Below are positions 22,708-34,010 of a stretch of DNA of 64,000 bases, one piece after another. The notes under the pieces were generated by a model. It had not been told where the DNA came from and ran no database searches. It saw only the letters and a program-made list of their open reading frames with translations. Within the stretch, counting starts at the first letter, position 1. Every line of letters starts with the position of its first letter. A program made the position numbers and the translations under genes. Source of the stretch: Ampullaceana balthica (taxonomy: Eukaryota > Mollusca > Gastropoda > Lymnaeidae); assembly GCA_944989445.1 (NCBI GenBank), contig CALYLW010001376.1:1-64000 (forward strand), in the 5' to 3' direction.

Positions 22708-22734
22708 AATCTAGGCACTGTAAGAATTTAGCCC

Positions 22735-23155
22735 ACCATGTCTATATGCTGTAATATTTAGCCTACCAAAGGTTCTATACCTAAACACTGTTATATTTAG
22801 CCTACCAAAGGTTCTATACCTAAACACTGTTATATTTAGCCTACCAAAGGTTCTATACCTAAACACTGTTATATTTAGCCTACCAAAGGTTCTATACCTA
22901 AACACTGTTATATTTAGCCTACCAAAGGTTCTATACCTAAACACTGTAATATTTAGCCTACCAAAGGTTCTATACCTAAACACTGTTATATTTAGCCTAA
23001 CAAAGGTTCTATACCTAAACACTGTTATATTTAGCCTACCAAAGGTTCTATACCTAAACACTGTTATATTTAGCCTACCAAAGGTTCTATACCTAAACAC
23101 TGTTATATTTAGCCTACCAAAGGTTCTATACCTAAACACTGTTATATTTAGCCTA
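22735..23155. repeat. 39-bp minisatellite, left block
   Basis: About ten near-identical copies of a 39-bp unit containing AAAGGTTCTATACCTAAACA and CTGTTATATTTAGCCTACC. The unit is a multiple of three, so long open frames (FRYRTFGRLNITV repeats) appear on the minus strand by chance. Confidence 0.95.
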
Positions 23156-23477
23156 CTAAATATGTATGTGACATTTGAGATGGTGTCAAAGACCCTGAGT
23201 TACTAAAACTCTTATAAGGCCCCTCGGGGAATCCTCCGACAACCCTCCCAGCTCCCCCGAGCCGGGGCGGCTGGCGGGGGCACCCCCGAGACGGTCCCCT
23301 AAGAGAGGGGGCCGCCTGGGCAGAGGGGCTCGCACGAAGCGGTTTAATCTGCCTCTCAAGGGAGTTTCCCACCCGAAGGTGGGTGTGGATTTTCCTACTT
23401 CGACCTGCTGTTGTTACGGGACCACCACAGCGTAAAGTACAGGTCTAATTTACCGGGGACTGCCGCAAGGTGTGGGA
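23156..23477. mobile_element. GC-rich insert splitting the 39-bp minisatellite
   Basis: About 320 bp, much richer in G+C than its surroundings, with CCCCGAGCCGGGGC, TTCCCACCCGAAGGTGGG (a perfect hairpin) and GGGGACTGCCGCAAGGTGTG. It starts after an AT-rich ATGTATGTGACATTTGAG segment and ends at GGGAACC against the repeat. On the minus strand it begins GGTTCCCACACCTTGCGGCA, which looks like a structured 5' leader of a LINE (inference). No target duplication was found. Confidence 0.5.
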
Positions 23478-23790
23478 ACCAAAGGTTCTATACCTAAACA
23501 CTGTTATATTTAGCCTACCAAAGGTTCTATACCTAAACACTGTTATATTTAGCCTACCAAAGGTTCTATACCTAAACACTGTTATATTTAGCCTACCAAA
23601 GGTTCTATACCTAAACACTGTTATATTTAGCCTACCAAAGGTTCTATACCTAAACACTTGTTATATTTAGCCTACTAAAGATTCTTTATCTAAACACTCA
23701 CTGTAACATTGAGTATATTAAAGATTCTATATCTAGACACTGTAACAATTAGTATATTAAAGATTCTATATCTAGACACTGTAACATTTA
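23475..23790. repeat. 39-bp minisatellite, right block and decayed units
   Basis: Five good copies of the same 39-bp unit as at 22735 run to about 23665. More diverged units follow (GATTCTATATCTAGACACTG) to about 23790. Confidence 0.9.
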
Positions 23791-23862
23791 GCCTTCACAA
23801 TAAATTTATTTTTAAAAAAATCGTTTGGTCCATTGCTACCTCCCTGACCGATGTCCCTTTAA

Positions 23863-24030
23863 AGACAGACAGACAGGGAGAACGATAGTTAGATAGACTG
23901 ACGGACGGACAGACAGACGGGTGGACGGACGGACAGATAGAGGGTTAGATAGATGGGTAGATCGATAGACAGACGGACAGACAGACAGACATATAGACAG
24001 TAGATAGATAGAAAGAGAGAGAGATAGAAC
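23863..24030. repeat. GACA/GATA simple repeat
   Basis: Impure GACAGACA, GATAGATA and GACGGACG tetranucleotide tract on the plus strand. Confidence 0.9.
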
Positions 24031-24129
24031 GGGCGGGCTGTATTTGTTAGTTGGTCATAACAGTGGGCAGCTTAAATATTTGACATAAGTTATTTTTTAA
24101 AAAAAAACATTGAATAAAATCTGTTAGAC

Positions 24130-24240
24130 CAGTGCTTCTCAAACTTTTTAGTATGGTGGATTGGCAGGAGTTTTTCCATTGCACCAGGGACCGGTGCACA
24201 ATTTTCCTGTACAGACGTGGTAGCGGTACGAGCCCCCACA
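24130..24240. mobile_element. hAT terminal fragment (CAGTGCTTCTCAAAC family)
   Basis: CAGTGCTTCTCAAACTTTTT followed by GGATTGGCAGGAG and CACCAGGGACCGGTGC matches the left end of the complete MITE at 48080 and, inverted, the end at 29207. The partner end is not certain. Confidence 0.7.
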
Positions 24241-24502
24241 TTATCTACAGTCCTAAACCATTGGGCGTGAATTCGGTTAATTATATGCTACACGTCATCC
24301 AACAATTTTGAAAAAAATAATCACGTGTCTTCGCTGGTCTTGATGGTCGTTGGCCGTAACTACTTTACTCCACCTTACTATGTTCTTCATCGTCAAGGAC
24401 TGAAACTATGCATTGTTCTTTTAAAAAAGTTGCTTGAGAATAAAAGGTGTCAGATGTTTGGCCTCATTTTTATCAAAGATAAAAAATTTTTTTTATTAAT
24501 AG

Positions 24503-24940
24503 TAGGGCTGCGGAAATTAAAGATTAATTAATCGATTAGCCCTTACACATTTGAATCGATTTAAATTAATTTGATAGATTAAAATTTAAGAAAATATTTC
24601 AATTATTTTATGTTCCAATTGATTAATTATTTTATATTTTTTACTACTTACATAATTTTCCCTCGTATTATTATTATATATTTAGACGTGCATGCGTCAA
24701 CAAAAAAGATTTTGGTCCCTTATTTCTTGCATAGCTGAAAGAATTTGGTGTGTTAAGCCACAAATTTTTGAAGTCATGGAATTACCGATTTCGCGAAAAT
24801 AATGAATCGCGACTAAACGTGATCTATATATCCGTTATATAGAATATAATTAATCGTTTAATCGATTAAATTTTTACGATTAATCGAACAATTTTTTTAA
24901 AAAAATATTACATAAGTATCAAAAATCAGTACCAGCCCTA
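24503..24940. mobile_element. hAT MITE, TAGGGCTG family, copy 1
   Basis: Starts TAGGGCTGCGGAAATTAA and ends CAGTACCAGCCCTA. Flanked by a perfect 8-bp duplication ATTAATAG (24495-24502; 24941-24948). Subterminal ATTAATCGATTA motifs are numerous. Related copies: 38401, 53172 and 60996. Confidence 0.87.
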
Positions 24941-25009
24941 ATTAATAGTCAATTATTGTCTCCACATTATGTGAGCAACAAAGTCAATTTTGTCTTGTCT
25001 TATCCATTC

Positions 25010-25160
25010 TAGCTCCTTCTATACAGAAGGTTATTGCGTCCACAGACCATGCCGGGCTGTTGGCAAGTGACACAGCGTTCACAGGCCAGGGCTACGAGGG
25101 TTCCACGCATTACCCAGTCGCCTTTGATTCCAGTCGAAGCTGGGTGAACACCGTGCTCCT
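25010..25160 (-). mobile_element. tRNA-derived SINE, 5'-truncated
   Basis: On the minus strand: GCTGGGTGAACACGG-side body, GGGTAATGCGTGGAACCCTC, then TGGACGCAATAACCTTCTGT, AGAAGGAGC and a GATAAGACAAGAC tail. The body matches the SINE copies at 44.7-44.9 and 54.1-54.4 kb. The last ~50 bp match the LINE 3' end (TAGGACGCAATAATCTTCTG). Confidence 0.8.
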
Positions 25161-26425
25161 ACAATTTTAATTTTGTTTCTACGTTGAAGATACCAATCTT
25201 ATGAAATATTAGAAATCGAAAGATTGCATAAAACTGATTTATTTATTTTTTGGTGTGGATTTAGTGTTAACCGATGGATAAGGAAATCATTTAATTGGCA
25301 TTGTATCCCTAAAGTAATTATAGGAATCGAAGTGAAGTGGCGTGCCACTTACTTAAATCTTTTTTTTTAAAAAAGAAAAAGGGGGTTGCGGCTGAAAAAA
25401 TAACCAAACAGTTGACAGCAAAAACAATATATAATTTTCTTCAATGGTGAATACACCAACCACGATCTTAACAAATTTTCACCATTATGCAAAATTTGGG
25501 GGAAAAAACAACAATCGTGATTAATCTTTCTTGTGAAAAATCGTAATAATTTTCACTAAAGTATACTAATTCAAACTATCTAAACATTACTTTAATAGGA
25601 TATGCATAAAAGTTTTAGTGAATAAACGTATTTTAATGAAACACACACATTTTGTTTGTGCTACTTTAATGAAAAAAACAAACAAAAAGAAAAACAAAAA
25701 ATTAATTTTAAATAAATTACCTTAGAATAATTTTCGTAAACTTTAACAGTAATATAAATTACTACTTGTAAGTTAAAAACAATATTTGAACCACAATGCC
25801 ATGTGGGTACTTTTTCGCGTATCATTCTGTGCATGTCTAAAATCCACGCAATAACTGTCGCGGCGATATTAATAGTATATTCGGTCCAGCAGTGATGTGT
25901 TCTATGTGTTGTTTTCTTATAAAAAGCGTCATCTGTGATGTATACCGCTTAATTTTCAAAAGAAATCGATACAATTTTTAAACGATTTTAAATTTCTTAA
26001 CGGTTATGCGTTAGTTATAACAAACAGTATGTAATTTAAAAAAATGTATTGAGAATCCGTTAATTACGACTCGAAAGTACGAATATTTTACCCGGGTTTT
26101 CCTCTTTCAAGAGAAAAAGGGCGGTTGTCCGAAAGGACTGTACTTTTCAAATGCCCCCAAATGCCGCCCCCAAATCGTGTGCCGCCCGCCCCCTCCCCCT
26201 AGCTACGCCGCTGCCGGCAACACCGTGCCCCTATAATTTTAATTGTTGATTTTGTTTCTGAGTTCAAGTTACCAATCTTATGAAATCGAAAGATAGATTA
26301 AAACTGATTTTTTTATGTGGATTTCGTGTTAACCGATGGATAAGAAAATCATTAAATTTCATTGTCATTGTATCCCTAAAAATAGGGATCGAAGTCAAGT
26401 GGCGTGCCACTTACTTACATATAGT
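25149..26425. repeat. Direct ~210-bp repeats flanking a hAT fragment
   Basis: Segments about 25149-25370 and 26220-26425 share ACCGTGC, ACCAATCTTATGAAAT, GTGTTAACCGATGGATAA and AAGTGGCGTGCCACTTACTT with small indels. The hAT fragment lies between them, suggesting a local duplication that pre-dates or accompanied the insertion. Confidence 0.7.
25380..26213 (-). mobile_element. hAT fragment, inverted copy of the left part of the 41-kb element
   Basis: Reverse complement of roughly 41084-41930. Shared landmarks: CCCCCTAGCTACGCCGCTG end at 26213, GCCGCCCCCAAATCGTGTGC, CGCGTATCATTCTGTGCATG, and CACACATTTTGTTTGTGC. The transposase half is missing. Confidence 0.8.
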
Positions 26426-27090
26426 TTATGGAGAAATACTACATGTTTTCTGCAATAAACGGTAGTTAAGAAAACAAACATATAGGTAACTTTAATATAT
26501 TAATTTCATAGTTTCTCTAAGTATAAATTAATTCAAAATTTAAAATGTATTTTTTAAAAGTTGAATTTAATCTTTTGTAAACCTAAGTTTAAATTACTTT
26601 AAAAAATTTTTTTTTAGTAACACAAGTTAATAATAATATCTCTCACAGTATTGTAATTTAAATTTCAAAAGAGTAATAACAATTCTTATCTTTTAAACTA
26701 AATTAAAATTTTCTCAAGAGCAACGCATTTGATAAAATATATTTGTACCGGTGCTTTGTGGTGCAGCGATTACGGGCAAATAAATTGTAATGCACATCAG
26801 ATGTTGACAATAAAAATTTATTTTAAGATAGTGTTCTTTCTCACTGACAAAATATCTATCTATATATATAATTCGACAGAAACTAGAGCAAGCAAGACGC
26901 ATATTATGGCTTAAGAAATTAACGATTAATTAATCGGACCGCGCCGGTCCGAGGACCATCAGCTGCCGGTCCACAGAATTTATCAAGAAATGAAAAAGAA
27001 ATCTTATTATAATCATTACGATTTTCCATAAGCATGAGAACGAATAAGAGAGTGTATAACATTGTCAACCCGCGTCGTTTGATATCAATA

Positions 27091-27907
27091 CAGGGTGGCT
27101 CAAAAAAAAGTGGGACCGTCTTGTATAATTTCAAATAATAATTTTTTTTGTAACTGTTTTCTACAAAACATCAAGTAAATTGTTGCCAAATGTTAATTTA
27201 TATAAAATCAGAATTCAAATTCAATGTGTCCTCCTCGGCTCTCAACAGTTTTTTCTAAACGTCTTCGCCACTGGTCAATGCTCTTGTTTATAAACCGCTG
27301 AGACAAATGTTGCCACTCTTCAAAAATTGCCAATTTCAGTTGTCCTATTGTTTCAAATTTACGACGAAAATAGAAATTTTGTTGGAGGGCACTCCAAATA
27401 TCATAATCTACCGGGTTTAGATCCGGGCTATTTGGTGGACACATGTCTGGTTCAATGAAGGTGACATTCTCTCGACGAAGATAGTTTATCGTGTTTCTTG
27501 CCGTGTGTGAAGGAGCTCCGTCTTGTTGCAGTGTCCAGTTGTGATGATTACATCTTGCTCGAATATCCGGAAGCAATCCTTGTCTTAGGACGTGATCACA
27601 ATAATACTCACTGTTCATTTTCACTCCAGGCTCAACAAATACTACACTGTTTTTTCCCATCCGAGACACACCTACCGAAACCATGATGCCACGAATGAAA
27701 TGTTCACGTTCGCGTATGAGTCTCGTTGAAGGAACTTGTTTTTTCTTTATTGCTTCAGAATAAACACGATCATCTTGTGAATTTACTGGTGTGGCGAGAG
27801 TAAATATCTTTTCGTCTGTAAACCAAATGCTTCTTATACTTCTATCGTTTTGAAACCTACACACACAAAAAAACTCTAGGCGGTCGCACTTTTTTGGGGC
27901 CACCCCG
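27091..27907 (-). mobile_element. Tc1/mariner (DD37D, maT-like) element inserted in a hAT
   Basis: Inverted ends CAGGGTGGCTCAAAAAAAAG and (reversed) CGGGGTGGCCCCAAAAAAGT, each with GACCG further in, are flanked by TA (27089-27090; 27908-27909). At 817 bp it is shorter than an autonomous element (about 1.3 kb): the transposase DNA-binding half is deleted. Confidence 0.9.
27208..27903 (-). CDS. Mariner transposase catalytic domain, N-terminally deleted
   Basis: 231 codons open from next to the right inverted repeat. Catalytic residues are present: WFTDEKIFTL, then LQQDGAPSHTA, then PPNSPDLNPVDYDIW. Exactly 37 residues separate the second and third Asp, the DD37D signature of the maT group. The N-terminal paired-type helix-turn-helix domains are missing because the coding sequence abuts the inverted repeat, so the protein probably cannot bind DNA specifically. 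The uninterrupted frame implies a fairly recent insertion compared with its hAT host. Confidence 0.88.
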   Translation of the reverse strand: MAPKKCDRLEFFCVCRFQNDRSIRSIWFTDEKIFTLATPVNSQDDRVYSEAIKKKQVPSTRLIREREHFIRGIMVSVGVSRMGKNSVVFVEPGVKMNSEYYCDHVLRQGLLPDIRARCNHHNWTLQQDGAPSHTARNTINYLRRENVTFIEPDMCPPNSPDLNPVDYDIWSALQQNFYFRRKFETIGQLKLAIFEEWQHLSQRFINKSIDQWRRRLEKTVESRGGHIEFEF

Positions 27908-29220
27908 TATATTATATTTTAAGGATGACTTGAAGGGAGAGTATTTCTTTTCTACTTTATTACCAACTAATACAACTAGTTCTGAAATAATCAAGGCCAT
28001 TCACGATTACATTGTTGGCAAATGTCAGATAGAATTTCAATTATTGTGTTGGTGTGTGTACGGATGGCGCTGCGGTCGCATGTCTGGGCGACGTTCCGAC
28101 CTTGTCAACAAGATTAATGAATTAGCCCCAGAAAGCAAGTTTACCAACTGTTTTATTCACCGTTAATCTTTAGCCACCAAGCAAATGTCAACAGAACTAA
28201 ACAACGTGGTCAGCGAAGTTGTAAAAATTGTGAACTATTTAAAGACAAATGCTTTAAATTCAAGATTATTTACTGCATTATGTGACGTAATGGCTGCGGA
28301 ACACAAACTTACGGTACGCTGATTTGCATTGGTTGTCTCGAGGCAAAGTACTGTCATGAGTTTTTGAATTGCGCAGAGACCTCGACCAGGTTCTACAGGA
28401 GAAAAAGCTAGATTGGTCTCAACTATTTCAAAATGTAAATTGGGCAGCCAAGTTGGCTTACTTGGCTGATATCTTTTCCATTTTTAATGAGCTCAATATT
28501 TCCATGCAAGGAAGGATGGCTCCATTATTTACAATGGCAGACAAGATTGATGGACAGAAACGCAAGATAGCAACATGGAAGAGTCGAGTGTCAACAGATT
28601 CTTTTTCAACAATGAGCCTTATTAAGCCTAGACCAAGCATAGGAACAGTATGGATGTTTGTTCTCCATAGCGTGTAGCATTGTCCTCAATCGAGTCACGA
28701 CTTGTTAAATTTGCAACAAATAAGCAGGCTCACTGAGCCATTAGTTTAAGTTAAAGTTTGAGCATAAACTTACACATGTACTTACTATAGTATTTTTTAA
28801 AATAAATATATTTCACTTTTTATGTATAAATTTTATGTTCTCTTAAAATAAAACGTAGACTCAAGTCAGGATATAAATTTATTTAAGTACTATCAACTTA
28901 AAAACAGTTGAAACAAAAAACGATATCAACTATCAACACATTTTTATACAAATTGAAGACGATCGTAAAATATAATTAAGCAATCTAGGCTTAAGTTTAT
29001 TCTTCTTCGAAATTGTTCGATGACATGTAATGTGACATAAAACACGTCGAATTCATGTTTAATCTTGTAGGGCTTGTTTTGCTATCACGTCAGTACAGGG
29101 AAAATCACGCCAGACATGGAAAATAGTGCACTGTTAGTGCACCGGTCCGGGATGCAATGGGGAAAATTCCTGCCGGTCCGTCATACGAAAAAGTTTGAGA
29201 AGCACTGAATTAGATGCTAG

Positions 29221-29600
29221 TTTTGAATAGGCCCGTACATTAAAAATAGATCTTTAAGATTTCTTACATTAGGGACTTGCCGTCTGCTGATATAAATTTT
29301 AAAAAATATCCGACTAAAAATAACAAACTATATTTAAATAAACACATTTAAAATTTATATTTATTTCAATAAAATATTTAGTAAACTTTAGTGAATATTA
29401 CAAATATTTAGTTTTGACCATGTCGCTGTTTTACAAACAGCACATATTGATTTATTTTAAGTCTTAATGAAAATTAGTCTGCGTTTATTTCAAATAAGTA
29501 TTCATAATCGCAGATAATATAGGGGATGCAATCTTGGTGATTAGTTCATTTCAAATTACTCCAAAAAGCAGGCTATAAAGTATTAGCACATAATTATTAT
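29221..29600. other. No feature seen
   Basis: AT-rich spacer without recognisable coding sequence or repeat ends. Confidence 0.5.
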
Positions 29601-29604
29601 AGAT

Positions 29605-30430
29605 ATGGCAAAGAGAGGACCAATGGGTATGTTTAAAAAGAGAAGACACGTGAATGCAGAGCATCGAACAAATTCTGACCTTTCTTCACAATTAGATGAG
29701 GAAAACATACATGAAACAGAAGCTTGATTAGCGAAATGAATTCGTGCTAGCCTCACTTGAAAATATCACGCTTCGTATATTCCATTAGGTTTTGTACGTG
29801 TGGATGATGCTGGTATCCTAACACCTAATTATTGAGTTTTTGAAGCAAGAATTTGTCCAGCTTCGTGATAAGTCGAGCATAAATGCTGTGGAAAACATTA
29901 AAACAAAATACAAAACCGGGAAGGGGGAGGGGGTGGGGTTGAAGTGAAGTGCATAGAAGAATTAGGCGACATCGGAAAGTGTCTGAAGAAATGGCAAGAG
30001 ATGCAGGACTTTCGGCTGAAGAAGTTGTGTGCGTTATGAGGAGTTTAGTTGGTCGATTTCAAAGGGAGATGTCAACTTGCTTGTTACAACTAAAAGAACT
30101 GCTGGATATTAAAAATGGAATGCTGCTGGATGTTAAAACTGGATTTCCCCTGGGTGTTAAAAATGGATTTCTGCTGGATGTTAAATCTTTATTTCAGCTG
30201 GATGCTATAACTCCCCAGTTCAGTAAATTGTGTGGCGATGCAATTCGTCAATATTTCAAATACTTTGAAATAATTTCAACGTCGTGGGTGTTACGGCCCA
30301 CTGCAATTTAAGATTGAAAAATGCTGCTCAGCTACCGCAATGAAGTTCTACGGGAAGCTCCTTTGGGTCTTCTTAATTCTTTTTCTACTCTGATTTATGA
30401 GGACGACTTATATCAGAATCTGTGATTTCA
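29605..30430 (+). pseudogene. Degenerate coding remnant, family not recognised
   Basis: Opens ATG at 29605 with AKRGPMGMFKKRRHVNAEHR, soon hits stops, and continues in other frames. These include an open stretch at 29949-30311 with an approximately 11-residue repeat (LLDVKNGF-type, 30100-30200) and a terminal EAPLGLLNSFSTLIYEDDLY before a stop at about 30423. I do not recognise it. The start KKRRH and the basic character suggest a transposase or DNA-binding N-terminus, but this is speculative. Confidence 0.3.
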
Positions 30431-30439
30431 CTTCATACT

Positions 30440-31455
30440 TTTTAATTTTAAAAATCCCATAAAAAACCAAGTTTTTGACTATAAATCCTTTATGTATGAG
30501 ACGTAACTAAAAGAATGTTCATTATCATACGCAGCGCAAGACCATCCAAAAATACAAACTTGTAGTTGTGTCGTAAAACATGTTTAATATAATGCGCACC
30601 GATCAGGAATATGTTTATAAAAAGTGCTGTCAATAAAATACTCACATTATTGCGTGACAGAAAGGTTGTTCAATATAATGCGCACCGCGACACTCTATCT
30701 CAATAAATAACATGATACATAGAGAAAATAAGAAAAACCCGTAAAAAACCAAGTTGTTGACTATAAATCCTTTATGTACGAGAAGTAACTAAAAGAATGT
30801 TCATTATAATACGCAGCGCCAGACCATCCAGAAATACAAAATTGAAGTTGTGTCGTAAAACATGTTTAATATAATACGCACCGATCAGGAATATGTTTAT
30901 AAAAAGAGCTGTCAATAAAATACGCACCTTATTGCGCGACAGAAAGGTTGTTCAATATAATACGCACCGCGACGCTCTATCTCAAAAAATAGCATGATAC
31001 ATAGGAATGAAAAAAATAATCTAAAAAATCAATAATTTAATTACGGTACATGCGATCGATCTGAAATTTTGATACATTGTTTTTATCATCGGTACGAAAC
31101 TGCCTGCAAAATTTCAGCTCGCTATCTTGCAAGCAAGTGGGTTAAAAATCGATCAAAAGTTTTGGCGACAAGCAAGCAAGCAAGGTCCGCCGCAGACACC
31201 ACGAGTTAATATAAAGGATTTAAAAAGAGATAAATAACATAATCTATAAAATCAATAATTTAATTACGGTACATGCGATCGATCTGAAATTTTGATACAT
31301 AGTTTTTATCATCGCCACCAAACTGCCTGCTAAATTTCAGCTTGCTAGCTTACGGGGAAGTGGGTTAAAAATCGATCCAAAGTTTTGGCGACAAGAAATC
31401 AAGCAAGCAATCAAGCAACCAGACACCACGAGTGAATATAAAGGATTTAAAAATA
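30440..31455. repeat. Complex satellite, arrangement A-A-B-B
   Basis: Two ~270-bp A units (about 30468-30725 and 30745-31010) contain several spaced variants of AATATAATGCGCACCG. Two ~210-bp B units (about 31014-31215 and 31222-31450) contain ATTTAATTACGGTACATGCG and CAGACACCACGAGT. The same A and B units occur at 59485-60475 in the other orientation, but alternating. Confidence 0.85.
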
Positions 31456-32121
31456 GCAGTTTTTCAATTGCAGGTTATGACCAATCGTTGCTCTTATTAG
31501 TGTTGATATGGAATCATGGCAAAAAAACAGGTTTTGATTGCGTCATTAACCAGTTTGCGACAGTGCAAGAAAGAACAAAAAATATTTTGTAGACTATTAT
31601 ACATAAACCAATCTAGAACAGTGATTTGGGATTCATGTAATATATTTTTACCTATACATTTGAATCTTTAAATACAACTTTAAAATTAAAATTGATTTTT
31701 CCTTATTTAGAGTTATAGACGACTGGATAGAAAAAATGTGATTTTAAACTCTGGGTTGGGGGGGTGGGGGAGGGGGTAACCAATTTCATAGTTTATCCGT
31801 CGGTGCAATTTATCCTTAGCTACGCCCTTGTACTAAACATCTTCGGCTCATGAGTTTCAGTTAAATACCTAGATTAATAGCAAACAATGTGCAGCGATAA
31901 CAGTACAAAGGTTTCTGAATGACGAGTGAATAAACAATCCATGACCGTCAGTGGCGTGGGTATGGTGTGACACCATGGTGGGGGGGGGGAGGGTGGGCAC
32001 CAAATGTTAAAAATCGCATATTTAAAGAGCACAAACTGTTATGGAGTATTGTACGCAAGCAACTGATTACATTTACATGCTCCACATCTGTAATATTATT
32101 TTTATAGATAGAAATAGAGAT

Positions 32122-32361
32122 TAAAAAAAAACATTTTTCTTATTCCGTATGTAAGAATAAACAAAATAAATTTTCTCGTTCTTCCCGTCCGGAATTCGGA
32201 CGTGGAATGGGTTGCCCGAGGAAACTTGGAAAACCAACCCGTTATCATTATTTAAAACGGTAATAAAAATGCAAAACTAGACAGAAAGCATGGATAAGTT
32301 TAGGGCGTGATTATCTTCTGTATAGAAGGAGCGTATGTAACAGATAAGATAAGATAAGATA
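32122..32361 (+). mobile_element. LINE 3' end, copy 3
   Basis: Only the last ~240 bp: TCCCGTCCGGAATTCGGACG, GTGGAATGGGTTGCCCGAGG, the ATCTTCTGTATAGAAGGAGC 3' UTR and the (GATAA)n tail. More diverged than copies 1, 2 and 4. Confidence 0.88.
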
Positions 32362-32666
32362 AACGTAAAGTTCAGGAATGAAGCGACCCAATAAGTAGGT
32401 CAATAAAACACTGGTCAACGGGAGGTGTATCTACATTTTTAATAAATCCAGCCTCGCATTGGTTGATACCAAATACCACGTGATTGATGACTGAATATAT
32501 TAAAGCATTTTTTTTAAAAAAAAGATTTATTTGCACAAATAAGGTTAAAAACATAAAATATTCAAATTTTTAAAAATAAATATTTGATTATGCATTTTAA
32601 TGTTTTAAAATGGTTTTGAAGCAAAATGTATCGAAACGCAGAATTATCATAAATCTCATATCTTCT

Positions 32667-32825
32667 CAGTGGCGTAGCTAGGGATGGGGGGGACCGTGGG
32701 GGTGGCCTCTTTGGGAGGCCCTGCATACATGGCGGTGCTACTCCTTTGTGATTCGGGAGACCCTTTGGGGAGTGGGGGACTTCAAAATTCTGACCCCCCC
32801 TCCCCCTCCCCTAGCTACGCCTCTG
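32667..32825. mobile_element. hAT MITE (CAGTGGCGTAGCTAGGG), 159 bp
   Basis: Ends CAGTGGCGTAGCTAGGG and CCCTAGCTACGCCTCTG. Flanks TATCTTCT and TATCTTCA match 7/8. The ends belong to the same family as the 2.88 kb hAT at 41084. Confidence 0.85.
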
Positions 32826-32966
32826 TATCTTCACCAATTTTTTTTAAACGATCCTTAAAAAGTGAGAATAAATGCTGGGTTACACTGTTCCAAACGTTAA
32901 CTACGACTTTCTTTTTGCTAATGATCTGAGATCAGAATGAAAACAATCAATGCAATATATCTTCTG

Positions 32967-32979
32967 GGAGAGAGAGGGG

Positions 32980-33058
<79 letters not shown>
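32967..33058. repeat. (GA)n microsatellite
   Basis: A long uninterrupted GAGAGA run with one G-rich interruption near its start. Confidence 0.97.
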
Positions 33059-33059
<1 letters not shown>

Positions 33060-34010
33060 AGCAAATCGTATCATTCCACCGCTGTTCTCTTCTTAAAATT
33101 GTATCTCCTCACTGCAGAATGAATATAGTTGTCAATGTTAAAAGACAATTTTCCAAGTGACAGAACTTCGCGTATAAAAATTAAAAACAGTTTTTATTTA
33201 AAAAAGAAATAATAGCAATTAAACAGAAATATATATGTATTGATATTTCTACATTTTTCTTGAAATATAGTTTTTTAAAAGGCGTTAATTAGAAACATTG
33301 AAGTTTGAAATTATGAAAGTATGTATTGAACTCAGAAAAGAAAGGTAATAAAAGAAGAAAGGTTAAAACATTGGAAATCATCAAAATAAGAAAGATGAAC
33401 CTGATCTGCTGCTACCAATTTAGTAATCCTCGCCTCTATGTTTGTCTATCTAAATCACTGCGGTTGACTATTTGCAATCTTTTAAAAAAATTTAATTAAT
33501 TGTTATTTTTATTTTTATTTTAAATAAATTGGTTACCGCACTGAATCCACGTTCCACTAAATATGGTGAAGGAAATACAATTAACAACTTTTGAATTACA
33601 GCCCCATATTTCAGGATAAACCGTAGCGATCTTCTTTTGGAGCCAGAATTGTGTGGTAGCCGCTTTTAAATTTAAATTTCAATTCATCATTTGTAGTTAC
33701 TTCCATTCGCTATTCTTGTAACTGTGGAGATTCTTCAGTTGTTGCATTTGAAAAAGATCCAAAATCCAAATTTTGTAAAATGTCATCAAATCGTTGATTA
33801 AAATCTGAATGGAGAGCATTAAAGTGCTCACACTCCCAAGTGCAGAAATAAAGGATTTTAGTTGTTACTAAATTCAGTTCATTCCCTTGAAGCTGAAGAT
33901 TGTTAATTTTTTTAAAACTAAATTTTTTAACAAGTCGGTCAATTAAGCGATGTCACTTTTGGATTGGATTAAATTGGATCGTTAAAGAATCAATTCTCAT
34001 CATTCAAGAA

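Larger units (their letters stand above)
26934..29207 (+). mobile_element. hAT transposon (ZBED5/SCAND3-like), interrupted by mariner
   Basis: The right boundary ends AAAAGTTTGAGAAGCACTG at 29207. The left side at 26934 matches the inverse of the other end of the 48080 MITE (CGGTCC and CAGCTGCCGGTCC blocks) but lacks the outermost inverted repeat. Transposase pieces: KDDLKGEYFFSTLLPTNTTS and IIKAIHDYIVGKCQI (27920-), MSGRRSDLVNKINELAPESK and FTNCFIHR (28080-28165), MSTELNNVVSEVVKIVNYLK (28185-), WAAKLAYLADIFSIFNELNI (28442-). Several stops and frameshifts make it non-functional. Confidence 0.82.

Noticed and set aside
22711..23670. Open frame of repeated FRYRTFGRLNITV and a possible CRISPR-like array
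   Set aside because: It is a 39-bp tandem repeat without spacers; the frame is open only because 39 is divisible by three, and the context is eukaryotic.
24130..29207. A single 5-kb hAT bounded by two CAGTGCTTCTCAAAC ends
   Set aside because: Both ends are of the same (left) type and the flanks share only five of eight bases; the 26934 end of the opposite type shows that 26934-29207 is one copy and 24130 a separate fragment.
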